A stretch of 64,000 nt of DNA from Actinoplanes lobatus (GTDB taxonomy: Bacteria; Actinomycetota; Actinomycetes; Mycobacteriales; Micromonosporaceae), in assembly GCF_014205215.1 (NCBI RefSeq), contig NZ_JACHNC010000001.1, forward strand, positions 8,552,501-8,616,500, given 5' to 3'. The position numbers were made by a program, and so were the translations under genes. Positions 44,866 through 53,453 of the stretch are shown one piece after another. Within the stretch, counting starts at the first letter, position 1, and each line of letters opens with the position of its first letter. The notes beneath the pieces were generated by a model, which saw only the letters and a program-made list of their open reading frames with translations, did no database searches and had not been told where the DNA came from.

Positions 44866-45918
44866 TCAGCCGATCATGTCGGCCACCACGCAGGCGATGT
44901 TGTCGGGGGCGCCGGCCGCGTACGCCAACTCGATCAGCCGGTCCACCGCCGGCCCGCAGCCGGGCTCCGCGGCCAGGGTGTCGCGCAGCGCGGCCGGGGA
45001 CACGACGCTGGACAGGCCGTCCGAGCAGAGCAGGTAGCGGTCGCCGGGCCGAGCGGTCCGCAACGCCAGGTCGGCCTCGACCGGACGGCCGCCGCCGAGG
45101 GCCCGGCTGAGCAGGGCCCGCCGCGGGTGGCTCGCGGCCTGCACCGGGGTGAGCCGGCCGCGGTCCACCTCGTCGCGGACCCACGTGTGGTCCCGGGTCA
45201 GCAGGCTGAGCTCGCCACCGCGCAGCAGGTAGGCCCGGGTGTCGCCGATGTGCACGAGGGCCAGCCGATCGCCGTGCCGCAGCATCGCGGTCAGGGTGGT
45301 GGCCGGCCGGTCGTCACCGGCGCCGAGCCCGCGTACCGTCTCGTCGATGCCGTCGATCGCCGCGGCCAGGACGGCGAGCAGCTCACCGGCCGGCCGGTCC
45401 AGCGCTTCGAGCGCCTCGAGGGCGCCGACGGCGGCCCGTGCGGCGGCCGCCCCGCCGGATCCGCGGATGCCGTCGGCGACGGCCAGCAGCCGGTCACCGG
45501 CGTAGGCGACGTCCTCGTCGCTGTCCCGGACGGCGCCCCGATCGGTACGGGCGGCGCGGCGGATCGCCGGGGCGCCCGCGGCGTGTTCGGCCCCGGACAG
45601 CTCGCCGACGAGGGCGGTGACCTCCCGGGCCCGGTCCGCGGTGTCGGCGGTGACCCCGCCCCAGTAGGCGGCGACGGCCTCGGCCACCGCCCGCGGGTCC
45701 CGGTCGCACACCGTGCGGATGGCGGCCAGGGGCATGCCGATGCGGCGCAACCGGGCGATCAGTCGCGCCCGTTCCCGCTGGTCCGGGTGGTAGAACCGGT
45801 ATCCGGACTCGGGGTCGACCGCGGCCGGCGGGAGCAGGCCCAGCTCGTCGTAGAGCCGCAGCGCCTTCGGCGTCATCCGGACGGCACGGGCGAACGCCCC
45901 GATCGCCAGCAGCCCCAC
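44866..45918 (-). CDS. MerR-type HTH fused to a PP2C-like Ser/Thr phosphatase
   Basis: 350 aa from the GTG at 45918, preceded by a near-ideal agaggaggac. Residues 1-75 form a MerR helix-turn-helix and wing (IGAFARAVRMTPKALRLYDELGLLPP, SGYRFYHPDQ). After a short helix comes a PP2C domain (about 118-350): RGAVRDSDED, LLAVADGIRG, VHIGDTRAYLL, LLCSDGLSSVV and GAPDNIACVV, so the metal-binding Asp residues are present. This joins DNA binding to phosphatase activity in one chain; it may be a regulator whose promoter activity depends on a phospho-signal (inference). Confidence 0.88.
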   Translation of the reverse strand: MGLLAIGAFARAVRMTPKALRLYDELGLLPPAAVDPESGYRFYHPDQRERARLIARLRRIGMPLAAIRTVCDRDPRAVAEAVAAYWGGVTADTADRAREVTALVGELSGAEHAAGAPAIRRAARTDRGAVRDSDEDVAYAGDRLLAVADGIRGSGGAAAARAAVGALEALEALDRPAGELLAVLAAAIDGIDETVRGLGAGDDRPATTLTAMLRHGDRLALVHIGDTRAYLLRGGELSLLTRDHTWVRDEVDRGRLTPVQAASHPRRALLSRALGGGRPVEADLALRTARPGDRYLLCSDGLSSVVSPAALRDTLAAEPGCGPAVDRLIELAYAAGAPDNIACVVADMIG

Positions 45919-46046
45919 GTGTCCTCCTCTGCACACCGGCCCTTCCCGGCCATCTTTTCCCCTCTCCCGGCGCTTCCGCTTTGACAAGATTGTCGTGGAC
46001 ACTCGTGCGCCCGCCGTGAGTGCCGAGACGACAGAGGTGAGCTGCG

Positions 46047-48056
46047 GTGGCGGACCGGAACGACAACCTCCCCCCGCTCGCGACCCTGGACAGCGCGGCT
46101 CTGCTGGACAGCGTTCAGGAGGCGGTCTTCGCCGTCGATCCGCAGGGCTTGGTGCGCGGCTTCAACCGGGCCGCCGAGGAACTGCTCGGGATGACCGCGG
46201 CCGAGGTGTGCGGCCGCCACCTGGACGACACCCCGTTCCGGCCGGAGTACGGTGACCAGCCGATCGGCACCGCCCTGGGCCGGCTCTTCACCGCCCGGCC
46301 GACCCGCCCGGTCGTCCGTAGGCTCACCGTCCGGCACCGCGACGGGCGACGCCTGGAGACCCGGGCCGCGATGTCCGTGGTGCACGGCTCGGCCGGGCCG
46401 CTGGCCTGCGTCTTCGTGACGGATCTGTCCTCGCTGGCGGCCGCCGAGGACGCCGTGGAACGGCACAACGCGTTCCTGACCGCCCTGCTCGACAGCCTCT
46501 CGGTCGGGGTGATCGCCTGCGACGACACCGGCCGGGTCATCCTGGTCAACCGGGAGATGCGCCGGGTGCACAACGACCCCGAGGACGGTCCGGTGCCCGC
46601 CGACGTGTCCGCGACCCACCCGAAGCACCTCTTCGACCTGAACATGGATCAGCTGCCCTGGGAGAGGACGCCGCTCATCCGGGCCTGGCGCGGCGAACGG
46701 CTCGCCGCCGAGGACGTCGTGATCCGGGTTCCGGGCCGGCGCAGCCGCGTCTTCGCCACCACCGCCCAGCCGATCACCGGCCGCGACAGCCGCCGGCTCG
46801 GCGCGGTCGCCGTCGCGCACGAGATCACCGTGCAACGGCATGCCGACCGGTTCCGGGCCTGCCACCGTGAGGTGGAGCAGGCGCTGCGCCGTTCGGCGTC
46901 GATCGCCGAGGCGGCGCCGGCCATCCTGCGGGCCATCACCGGCGCGCTCGGCTGGCCGAGGGCCGAACTGTTCCTGGTCGACGAGCCGTCCGGCAGCCTG
47001 CGGTCGGTGGCCGGCTACAGCACCTCCGGCACGGACACGGACGACTTCTTCGGGCACGACCCGGTCCGCGGCCGCGGCATCAGCGGCCGGGTCTGGGAGT
47101 CCGGCGAGCCCCTCTGGGTCGCCGACATCAGCCGGTACACCAAGCTGGTCACCGCCCACGAGCGGGAACGGGTCGAGATGTGCGCACGGCACGGCATCCG
47201 TACCATCCTGGCCGTCCCGGTCCGCGACGGCGGCATCGTGCTCGGCGTGCTGACCTGCTACGCCGCGTCGCCCGAGGTGCACGAGGACCTGTTCACCCTG
47301 CTGCTCGACGGCATCGCCGCACAGATCGGCGTCTACGTGGCCCTGCGCCGCGCCGAGGAGCTGGCCCGGCAGCTCACCCGCTCGCAGGACGACTTCCTCG
47401 ACCTGGTCGGCCACGAGCTGCGGACCCCGCTCACGTCGATCACCGCCAACGCCACGATGCTGGCCGAGGAGGCGACCGGGCTCGACGACGAGCAGCGGCA
47501 GATGCTGGCCGCCGTCTCCCGTAACACCACGGTGCTCCAGCAGATCGTCGATGCCCTGCTCGACCTGGCCGCGCTGGACTCCGGCCATCAGGAACTCCAC
47601 CGGGCGACGATCGACCTGGTGACGGTGGTGGCCGAGGCGGTGGCGGTGTGCCGGCCACGCGCCGTCGGCGCCGGGGTCCGGCTGTACGCCGACCTGCCGG
47701 AGCGGCTGCGGGCCGACGGTGACGCCGTCCGGTTGCGGCAGGTCGTCGACGACCTGCTCTCCAACGCGCTGAAGTTCAGCCCGGCCGGTGGCGACGTGCA
47801 GGTGACCCTGCGGGCCGTCGACCACCTCGCCGAGCTGTGCATCGCCGACAACGGCATCGGCACCCCGGAACCGGAACGGGACCAGCTCTTCAACCGCTTC
47901 TACCGGGCGGGCAACGTCCGCCATCAGGGCATCCCGGGCTTCGGGCTGGGGCTGCCCCGGGCCCGTACCATCGTCCGGCTGCACGGCGGCGAGATCAGCC
48001 TGCGCCAGCGCCGGCCCGCCGGCACCGTCGTCTGTGTACGCCTCCCGGCCCTCTAG
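46047..48056 (+). CDS. Soluble PAS-PAS-GAF sensor histidine kinase
   Basis: 669 aa from a GTG with gaggtgag upstream. Two PAS-like domains (about 15-125, and 145-265 with VGVIACDDTGRVILVN), a GAF domain (about 290-435, with GRGISGRVWESGEPLWVAD), then HisKA with His455 in LVGHELRTPLTSI and an ATPase domain (LLSNALKFSPAGG, IADNGIGTP, GFGLGL). There is no membrane segment, so it senses an intracellular cue such as redox or a small ligand. No partner regulator is adjacent. It ends in a shared CTAG with the convergent gene. Confidence 0.94.
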   Translation: MADRNDNLPPLATLDSAALLDSVQEAVFAVDPQGLVRGFNRAAEELLGMTAAEVCGRHLDDTPFRPEYGDQPIGTALGRLFTARPTRPVVRRLTVRHRDGRRLETRAAMSVVHGSAGPLACVFVTDLSSLAAAEDAVERHNAFLTALLDSLSVGVIACDDTGRVILVNREMRRVHNDPEDGPVPADVSATHPKHLFDLNMDQLPWERTPLIRAWRGERLAAEDVVIRVPGRRSRVFATTAQPITGRDSRRLGAVAVAHEITVQRHADRFRACHREVEQALRRSASIAEAAPAILRAITGALGWPRAELFLVDEPSGSLRSVAGYSTSGTDTDDFFGHDPVRGRGISGRVWESGEPLWVADISRYTKLVTAHERERVEMCARHGIRTILAVPVRDGGIVLGVLTCYAASPEVHEDLFTLLLDGIAAQIGVYVALRRAEELARQLTRSQDDFLDLVGHELRTPLTSITANATMLAEEATGLDDEQRQMLAAVSRNTTVLQQIVDALLDLAALDSGHQELHRATIDLVTVVAEAVAVCRPRAVGAGVRLYADLPERLRADGDAVRLRQVVDDLLSNALKFSPAGGDVQVTLRAVDHLAELCIADNGIGTPEPERDQLFNRFYRAGNVRHQGIPGFGLGLPRARTIVRLHGGEISLRQRRPAGTVVCVRLPAL

Positions 48057-48988
48057 CCGACCAAGGGCTTGAGGGCCGCTCCGACCTGGGCGATCATGCC
48101 CGGGCGGTGGCCGTTGCGGATCAGGTTGATGGTGATGCCGTCGATGCCGGCGCCCAGCACCCGCTCGTGCAGCTGCTCGGCGACCTGCTCGACGGTGCCC
48201 ACGATGGCGCGCTTGCGGCGGTCGTCGGGGATGCTCTCGGCCAGCTCCTTGACCTCCTGCTCGGTCTCACCGACCATCCCCATCACCAGGTAGCTGGTGG
48301 CCAGGGTGGCCGGGTCGCGGCCGATCTCGTCGCAGCGCTCGCGCAGCACGGCGACCTTGCGGGGCAGGTCGTCGGTCTCGCAGATGATGTTCATGTGGTC
48401 GGCGAAGCGCGCGGCCAGCCGGAACGTCTTGCGCTCGCCCCCGCCGCCCAGCATGACCGGGATGTGCGGCCGGACCCGCGGGTTGTTCATGGCGCCCCGG
48501 GCCTGGTACCACTTCCCGTCGAGGGTGGCCGGCTCGCCTTCCAGCATCGGCGTGATGATCAGCAGCGCCTCCTCGAGCCGCTCGAACCGCTCGGTGTAGG
48601 TGCCGAACTCGAAGCCGTAGTCGTGGTGCTCGCGCTCGAACCAGCCGGCCCCGATGCCGAGCACGGCCCGGCCCTTGGAGACCACGTCGAGCGTGGTCAC
48701 GGTCTTGGCGAGAAGAGCGGGATTACGGTACGTGTTCCCGGTGACCAGCGTGGACAGCTGGACCGTGGAGGTGGCCGTGGCCAGCGCGCCGAGGGTGGTG
48801 TAGGCCTCCAGCATCGCGTTCTCCGCGGGGCCGATGCCCGGCAGCTGGTAAAGGTGGTCCATCACCAGAACCGTGTCGAAGCCGGACGCCTCGGCCTCGC
48901 GGGCCTGCGCCACGACCGTGTCGAACAGCTCCCCGGCCGGTCCGGGATAGGTGAAGTTGGGAATCTGGTAGCCGAGCCGGATGCTCAC
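48053..48988 (-). CDS. LLM-class (luciferase-like) F420-dependent oxidoreductase
   Basis: 311 aa. The luciferase-like TIM barrel is clear: the opening LGYQIPNFTYPG, DTVLVMDHLYQLPGIG, TSTVQLSTLVTGNTYRNPALLAK and GRAVLGIGAGWFEREH. The last residues are typical of the actinomycete F420-dependent subgroup (annotated in the literature as LLM class F420 enzymes). It is divergent from a TetR regulator with a palindrome between; the regulator's effector is probably its substrate or a related compound. Confidence 0.92.
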   Translation of the reverse strand: MSIRLGYQIPNFTYPGPAGELFDTVVAQAREAEASGFDTVLVMDHLYQLPGIGPAENAMLEAYTTLGALATATSTVQLSTLVTGNTYRNPALLAKTVTTLDVVSKGRAVLGIGAGWFEREHHDYGFEFGTYTERFERLEEALLIITPMLEGEPATLDGKWYQARGAMNNPRVRPHIPVMLGGGGERKTFRLAARFADHMNIICETDDLPRKVAVLRERCDEIGRDPATLATSYLVMGMVGETEQEVKELAESIPDDRRKRAIVGTVEQVAEQLHERVLGAGIDGITINLIRNGHRPGMIAQVGAALKPLVG

Positions 48989-49000
48989 GCCATCTCCAAT

Positions 49001-49016
49001 GTAAGTGGTCTCTTAC
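49001..49016. promoter_or_regulatory. Operator-like inverted repeat between oxidoreductase and TetR gene
   Basis: GTAAG and CTTAC are separated by 6 bp (gtaagtggtctcttac), and a further gtaag copy follows at 49025-49029. The region lies immediately upstream of both starts. This is a plausible TetR site repressing both directions. Confidence 0.6.
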
Positions 49017-49040
49017 TTGCTAATGTAAGAGCCTACTCAC

Positions 49041-49682
49041 ATGGAGGCAAGGGTGTCGGCGAATCGCGGTTACCACCACGGCGATCTCCGCGCGGCCCTG
49101 ATCTCGGCCAGTTTCGACGTGCTCGCCGAGTGCGGGCTCCAGCGCTTCTCGGTCGCCGCCGTGGCCCGCCGCCTGGGGGTCAGCTCGGCCGCGCCGTACC
49201 GGCACTTCCCCGACCGCGGCCACCTGCTCAGCGCGGTCTCCGCCGCCGCGGCACGCGACCTGCGTACCGCGATCGTGGCCGCCGCCGACGACGCCGGGAC
49301 CGACCCGGCCGACCGGCTGGCCGCCGCGGCCGGCGCCTATGTGCGCTATGTCGCCCGCACCGGCGCCGGACTCCAGGTGATCTACGCCCCCGAGCTGTAC
49401 CCGCTGGCCGACGACGACCGCCGCGAGCACACCCGGGCTCTGATGACCACCATGCTCGACCTGGCCTCGGCCACCGGCACCACCTCGTACGCGGACGCCG
49501 TCCTGCTGGTGGAGGCGATGATCGCGGTGGCGCACGGCTACACCACGCTGTGGTCGGACGGCTTCTTCTCCCGCAACGACATCGGCGCCGACCAGATCGC
49601 GGCCCGGGCCGCCGAGGCCGCCCGGATGGTCTTGACCACGCCGGAAACCGGGTGTTCGAATCAGAAGGTCCAGATCGACTGA
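49041..49682 (+). CDS. TetR-family transcriptional regulator
   Basis: 213 aa. The N-terminal HTH region reads GYHHGDLRAALISASFDVLAECG and RFSVAAVARRLGVSSAAPYRHFPDRGHLL, typical of the TetR-WHG subfamily. The ligand domain has a C-terminal helical part around FFSRNDIG. It is divergent from the LLM oxidoreductase and is probably its local repressor. Confidence 0.92.
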   Translation: MEARVSANRGYHHGDLRAALISASFDVLAECGLQRFSVAAVARRLGVSSAAPYRHFPDRGHLLSAVSAAAARDLRTAIVAAADDAGTDPADRLAAAAGAYVRYVARTGAGLQVIYAPELYPLADDDRREHTRALMTTMLDLASATGTTSYADAVLLVEAMIAVAHGYTTLWSDGFFSRNDIGADQIAARAAEAARMVLTTPETGCSNQKVQID

Positions 49683-49706
49683 TCTCACTGCGGCGGACGG
49701 GGTCGG

Positions 49707-52700
49707 ATGGCTGCCTCTCCCTACAGTCTGGAAGGCGCGCGCACGATCCTGTCCGGCCCGGACGACGGCTGGATCGGCACCCTCGGCACCCTGCTCGGCG
49801 TGGGCGTGATCGCCTCCGGCCCGGCCGGGCTCGCCGCCTGGGGCTGGGTCGACCAGAAGAACGAGGTGGTCGGCCTGCTCGCCAAACTGGTTGCGGCGGG
49901 CCGCGAACGGCTGCGCGCCGGCCGCTCCCCGGAACGCGCCGACGTCCTCGCCGCGACACACACCGCGCTGGTGTACGGGGCGTTCTTCGCCGCCGTCCGG
50001 GAGACCGTCGGTGCGGTGTACGACCGGGTCGGGCTGACCGAGCAGGACAAGCGCCGCCTCACCGACCGGGCCGCCGCCGGACCGGCCCAGGAGCAGCTGA
50101 CCCAGATCGTCACCACCGTTCCGGTCCCGCTGCCGTGGGCCGGCTGCGGATTCCGGGCCACCCGGGACACCGTGATCGCCCCGCGCTACCGGGACCTGGC
50201 CGTGCTGTGCGTCCGGTTCTTCCAGAACTTCGCCGTCTGGGAGCGCGCCGAGGTGCTGAGCCCGGTCCAGCCGCTGATCGAGGACATCGTCGGCCGGGCG
50301 GTCCGCCGGTACGACGCCGAGTACAAACTGCTGGCCGCCGACGTCCGTGAGTTCGAGATCTGGGCGATGCTCGGCGAACACCACGCCACCCAGGCCACCG
50401 CCGGACAGGCCGTGGAGTCGCTGGCCCGGCTGGAGCGCCTGATGGTGTCGCTGGCCGGGGCCGGCCGGGAGCAGGCCGGTCAGGTGCGCCGGTTCGTGGC
50501 CGAGTTCAACCGGGCGGCGCTGCGTGAGCCGCTGGTCGCCGCCGGGGTGTCCGACGATCTGCCGGCGCTGCGGGTGCCGGCCATCGAGGACGGATACCTC
50601 AGCCCGGCGTACCGGTGGATGGTGATGACCGACGCGGCGGCCCCGGCCGACGAGTCGTGGTGGGAGAAGCGCACCCCACTCGGCGGTGACCTGGACGCCT
50701 TCCTGGCCGCCTACTTCTCCTCCCCGCGCAGCCACGAACGCCCGCTCGTGGTGCTCGGCCACCCCGGCTCGGGCAAGAGCATGTTCACCAAGGTGTGCGC
50801 GGCCCGGCTCTCCGGCAGCGACGCCTTCACCGCCGCCCGGATCCCGCTGCGCCAGGTGCCGGACCCGAGCGCCCCCGTCTACCAGCAGGTCGCCGCGGTG
50901 CTCGGCAAGGCCACCAACGGGCGGGTCTCCTGGGCCGAGCTGAGCGACGCGTCCGCCGACGCGACCCGGGTGCTGTTCATCGACGGGCTCGACGAGTTCA
51001 TGCAGGCGTCCGGCACCGCCGAGTCGAACTATCTGCAGAACGTCGTCGAGTTCCAGCGGATCGAGCGGCTCGCGTCCCGGCCGGTCGCGGTCATCGTCAC
51101 CTCCCGCACCCTGGTGGCCGACCTGGCCCGGATCCCGGAGGGCTGCCTGGTCATCAAGCTGGAGGACTTCAGCACCGGGCAGGTCGGGTCGTGGCTGGAG
51201 ATCTGGGAGCGGGCCAACCCGTACCTGGGGCACAGCGGGCTGGCCGGCATCCCGTCGGCCGCGTCCGTGCTGTCCTACGGCGACATCGCCCACCAGCCGC
51301 TGCTGTTGCTGCTGCTGGTGCTGCACGGCGCCGCCAACGGGCTGCCGCCCATGCAGCAGGACTCCACTCCGGCGCAGATCTACGGCGCCATCCTGCGGCG
51401 GTTCATCGAGCGGGAGCTGAACAAGCCGGACAGCCCGGCGCGCGCCGACCACGAGGCCGGGATCCAGGCCGAGCTGTGGCGGCTCGGCATCGCGGCGTTC
51501 GGCATGTTCAACCGGGGCAAGCACTACATCGAGGAGCAGACCCTCCTGGAGGACCTCCAGGCTCTCGACCCGGCGCCCCGCCAGCGGCAGAACGTCCGGC
51601 GCGGCGGGGCGCTGAGCGCGGCCCGGCGGGTCCTCGGCAGGTTCTTCTTCATCCACGCCTCCGAGGTCGACGAGGGGGTGGAGGGGCGCAGCTACGAGTT
51701 CCTGCACGCCACCTTCGGCGAGTACCTGACCGCCTACTTCGTGATGACCGAGCTCGCCGAGCTGTGGCGCTCCCGGGACCGCCCGTCCTCCCAGAACTGG
51801 GACGACGACCGCCTGTACGCGCTGCTGTCGCACCAGACGCTGAACTCCGGCGGCTCGTCGGTGCTGCCGTTCATCGAGCAACTGCACGCCGGCCCGGAGA
51901 GCGCCCGGCGCGCCGGCGACATCCTGCGCGTGCTGCTGCGCGAGGCCGAGGACCGCTGGGACCGCGGCCGCTACGGCACCTACTCGCCGTCCACCGGCAC
52001 GTACATGGAGCGGTACGCGATCTACACGGCCAACCTCCTGCTGCTCCTGCTGCACGTGGAGAGAGACCCGGTGACGCTCGCCTCGATCGTGCCGCCGCCG
52101 GAGGACTCGAACGACTGGTGGACCCGGCTGGTCCGGCTCTGGCAGGGCTACCTGGACGTCGACTTCCTGGACACCATCTCCCCGGAGAACGAGCCGGACT
52201 GGGCCGTCACCCGGGGCGGCGCGACCGCCGCACAGCCCGCCGTGCACACCGAGTGGCTGGCCCTGTCCCGCATCGACGCGGTGGTCCTCAACGCCGGCCA
52301 CGGCGCGGTCGGCAACGAGTACGCGATCGCCAGCTCGGACCGCGAGATCGAGGCGCTCGGGCAGGCGGCCCGCGCCTACGTCGACCCGGAGGCGTTCTGG
52401 GACGGCCGCCGTACCGTCGGCGACCTGATCCACGCCGACGAGACCGGCCGCGCCCACCACTACAGCCGGGCGCTGCTGGCCGCGCACGTCGCGCACAGCC
52501 CGGAGCTGTTCCGCGTCGCCGACGTGACCGCGCTCGACCCGTTCGCCCTGGAGGCCCGGGTGTCACCGGACTGGTGGCCGCGTTCCCTGCTGGCCGCCCA
52601 GTACCCGGAGCTGGGCGACCGGCCGGAGACCACGGCGTACCTGGCCCAGGTCCCGGTGGAGAGCCCCGGTTTCGCGGCCCTGCTGGCCGGGGCGCTGATC

Positions 52701-52886
52701 TGGGGCGACCGCTGGCCGGCCGGCACGGACGTCCTGGCCCGCACCCCCGGGGTGCTGCACGAGGTCGCCGCCGGACTGCGCCCCTGGATCGACGGGATGG
52801 CCGGGCTGACCGACGAGCGGCGGCAGGTCCTGGTCATCGCCGGTCACCTGGTGGTGGCGATGCGGCGGCTGCTGGTCGCGGACTAG
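49707..52886 (+). CDS. NACHT-domain STAND NTPase (candidate anti-phage defence protein)
   Basis: 1,059 aa. The N-terminus (about 1-330) is a helical region with one hydrophobic segment (LGTLLGVGVIASGPAGLAAWGW), resembling actinomycete NACHT N-terminal helical domains. The NTPase follows: Walker A LGHPGSGKS (about 350), Walker B VLFIDGLDEF (about 424) and VIVTSR. Helical STAND regions continue to about 680. The remaining ~380 residues contain no repeats I recognise. NACHT proteins of this size sense phage proteins and trigger cell death or dormancy in other bacteria; here function is inferred. The gene stands alone, between a TetR gene and a PPOX gene, and no effector domain is evident. Confidence 0.85.
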   Translation: MAASPYSLEGARTILSGPDDGWIGTLGTLLGVGVIASGPAGLAAWGWVDQKNEVVGLLAKLVAAGRERLRAGRSPERADVLAATHTALVYGAFFAAVRETVGAVYDRVGLTEQDKRRLTDRAAAGPAQEQLTQIVTTVPVPLPWAGCGFRATRDTVIAPRYRDLAVLCVRFFQNFAVWERAEVLSPVQPLIEDIVGRAVRRYDAEYKLLAADVREFEIWAMLGEHHATQATAGQAVESLARLERLMVSLAGAGREQAGQVRRFVAEFNRAALREPLVAAGVSDDLPALRVPAIEDGYLSPAYRWMVMTDAAAPADESWWEKRTPLGGDLDAFLAAYFSSPRSHERPLVVLGHPGSGKSMFTKVCAARLSGSDAFTAARIPLRQVPDPSAPVYQQVAAVLGKATNGRVSWAELSDASADATRVLFIDGLDEFMQASGTAESNYLQNVVEFQRIERLASRPVAVIVTSRTLVADLARIPEGCLVIKLEDFSTGQVGSWLEIWERANPYLGHSGLAGIPSAASVLSYGDIAHQPLLLLLLVLHGAANGLPPMQQDSTPAQIYGAILRRFIERELNKPDSPARADHEAGIQAELWRLGIAAFGMFNRGKHYIEEQTLLEDLQALDPAPRQRQNVRRGGALSAARRVLGRFFFIHASEVDEGVEGRSYEFLHATFGEYLTAYFVMTELAELWRSRDRPSSQNWDDDRLYALLSHQTLNSGGSSVLPFIEQLHAGPESARRAGDILRVLLREAEDRWDRGRYGTYSPSTGTYMERYAIYTANLLLLLLHVERDPVTLASIVPPPEDSNDWWTRLVRLWQGYLDVDFLDTISPENEPDWAVTRGGATAAQPAVHTEWLALSRIDAVVLNAGHGAVGNEYAIASSDREIEALGQAARAYVDPEAFWDGRRTVGDLIHADETGRAHHYSRALLAAHVAHSPELFRVADVTALDPFALEARVSPDWWPRSLLAAQYPELGDRPETTAYLAQVPVESPGFAALLAGALIWGDRWPAGTDVLARTPGVLHEVAAGLRPWIDGMAGLTDERRQVLVIAGHLVVAMRRLLVAD

Positions 52887-52892
52887 CCGCCG

Positions 52893-53330
52893 CTAGTCGG
52901 CGACGCCGCCGAAGGCCACCACGTGCTCGATCCGCAGGCGGACCAGCAGCTCACCCTCGACGGCGTTGCGGGCGCCGTAGCTGTCGGCCAGGTCGGCGCC
53001 CATGTAGCGGTGCGCGATCCGGGTCGACCAGACCCGCATGTCGGCCAGGTCCGCGCTGAGGGTCGCGCTGCCACGGACGGTGACGAACGCGTACGGTGGG
53101 GTCTCCTCGTCCACGCTGAGTGACGCCCGCGGATCCCGGGCCAGATTCCGGCCCTTCACCGTCGACGCGCCGGTGTTGAACACCAGGTCGTCACCGTCGA
53201 GCACGAACCACACCGGCACCACGTGCGGTGACCCGTCGGCCCGTACCGTCGCCAGCTTCCCGGTCCGCGTCCCCGCGCCGAGGAACTCCCGCCACTCCGG
53301 CTCGCTCATCGTCTGTGCCACAACCCGCAT
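52893..53330 (-). CDS. PPOX-class F420-dependent oxidoreductase-like protein
   Basis: 145 aa from the ATG at 53330; a second ATG at 53309 fits almost as well. The split-barrel flavin/F420 fold shows TGKLATVRADGSPHVVPVWFVLDGDDLVFNTG and then KGRNLARDPRASLSVDEETPPYAFVTVRG. By family it binds F420 or FMN and reduces small aromatic or heme-related compounds. It is head-to-head with the GT2 gene and convergent with the NACHT gene. Confidence 0.9.
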   Translation of the reverse strand: MRVVAQTMSEPEWREFLGAGTRTGKLATVRADGSPHVVPVWFVLDGDDLVFNTGASTVKGRNLARDPRASLSVDEETPPYAFVTVRGSATLSADLADMRVWSTRIAHRYMGADLADSYGARNAVEGELLVRLRIEHVVAFGGVAD

Positions 53331-53453
53331 TCTGCCCGGAAGATCGCCGTGGCGTGGGTCAGGCACACGCAGCCGGACGACCCGCTGACGATTCCCCTCC
53401 GATCCCCGGTTCGCCCGCCGATGGTGGCCCGACGATCGAGAACGGGGAGTCAT

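Noticed and set aside
45873..47984. A 703-aa minus-strand frame antisense to the histidine kinase
   Set aside because: Shadow frame: His/Gly/Arg-rich composition, while the plus-strand frame has complete PAS, GAF and kinase motifs.
49640..49690. Possible tRNA (ggtgttcgaatcagaagg resembles a T-arm)
   Set aside because: It lies in the TetR coding frame, and no matching acceptor, D or anticodon stems can be drawn around it.
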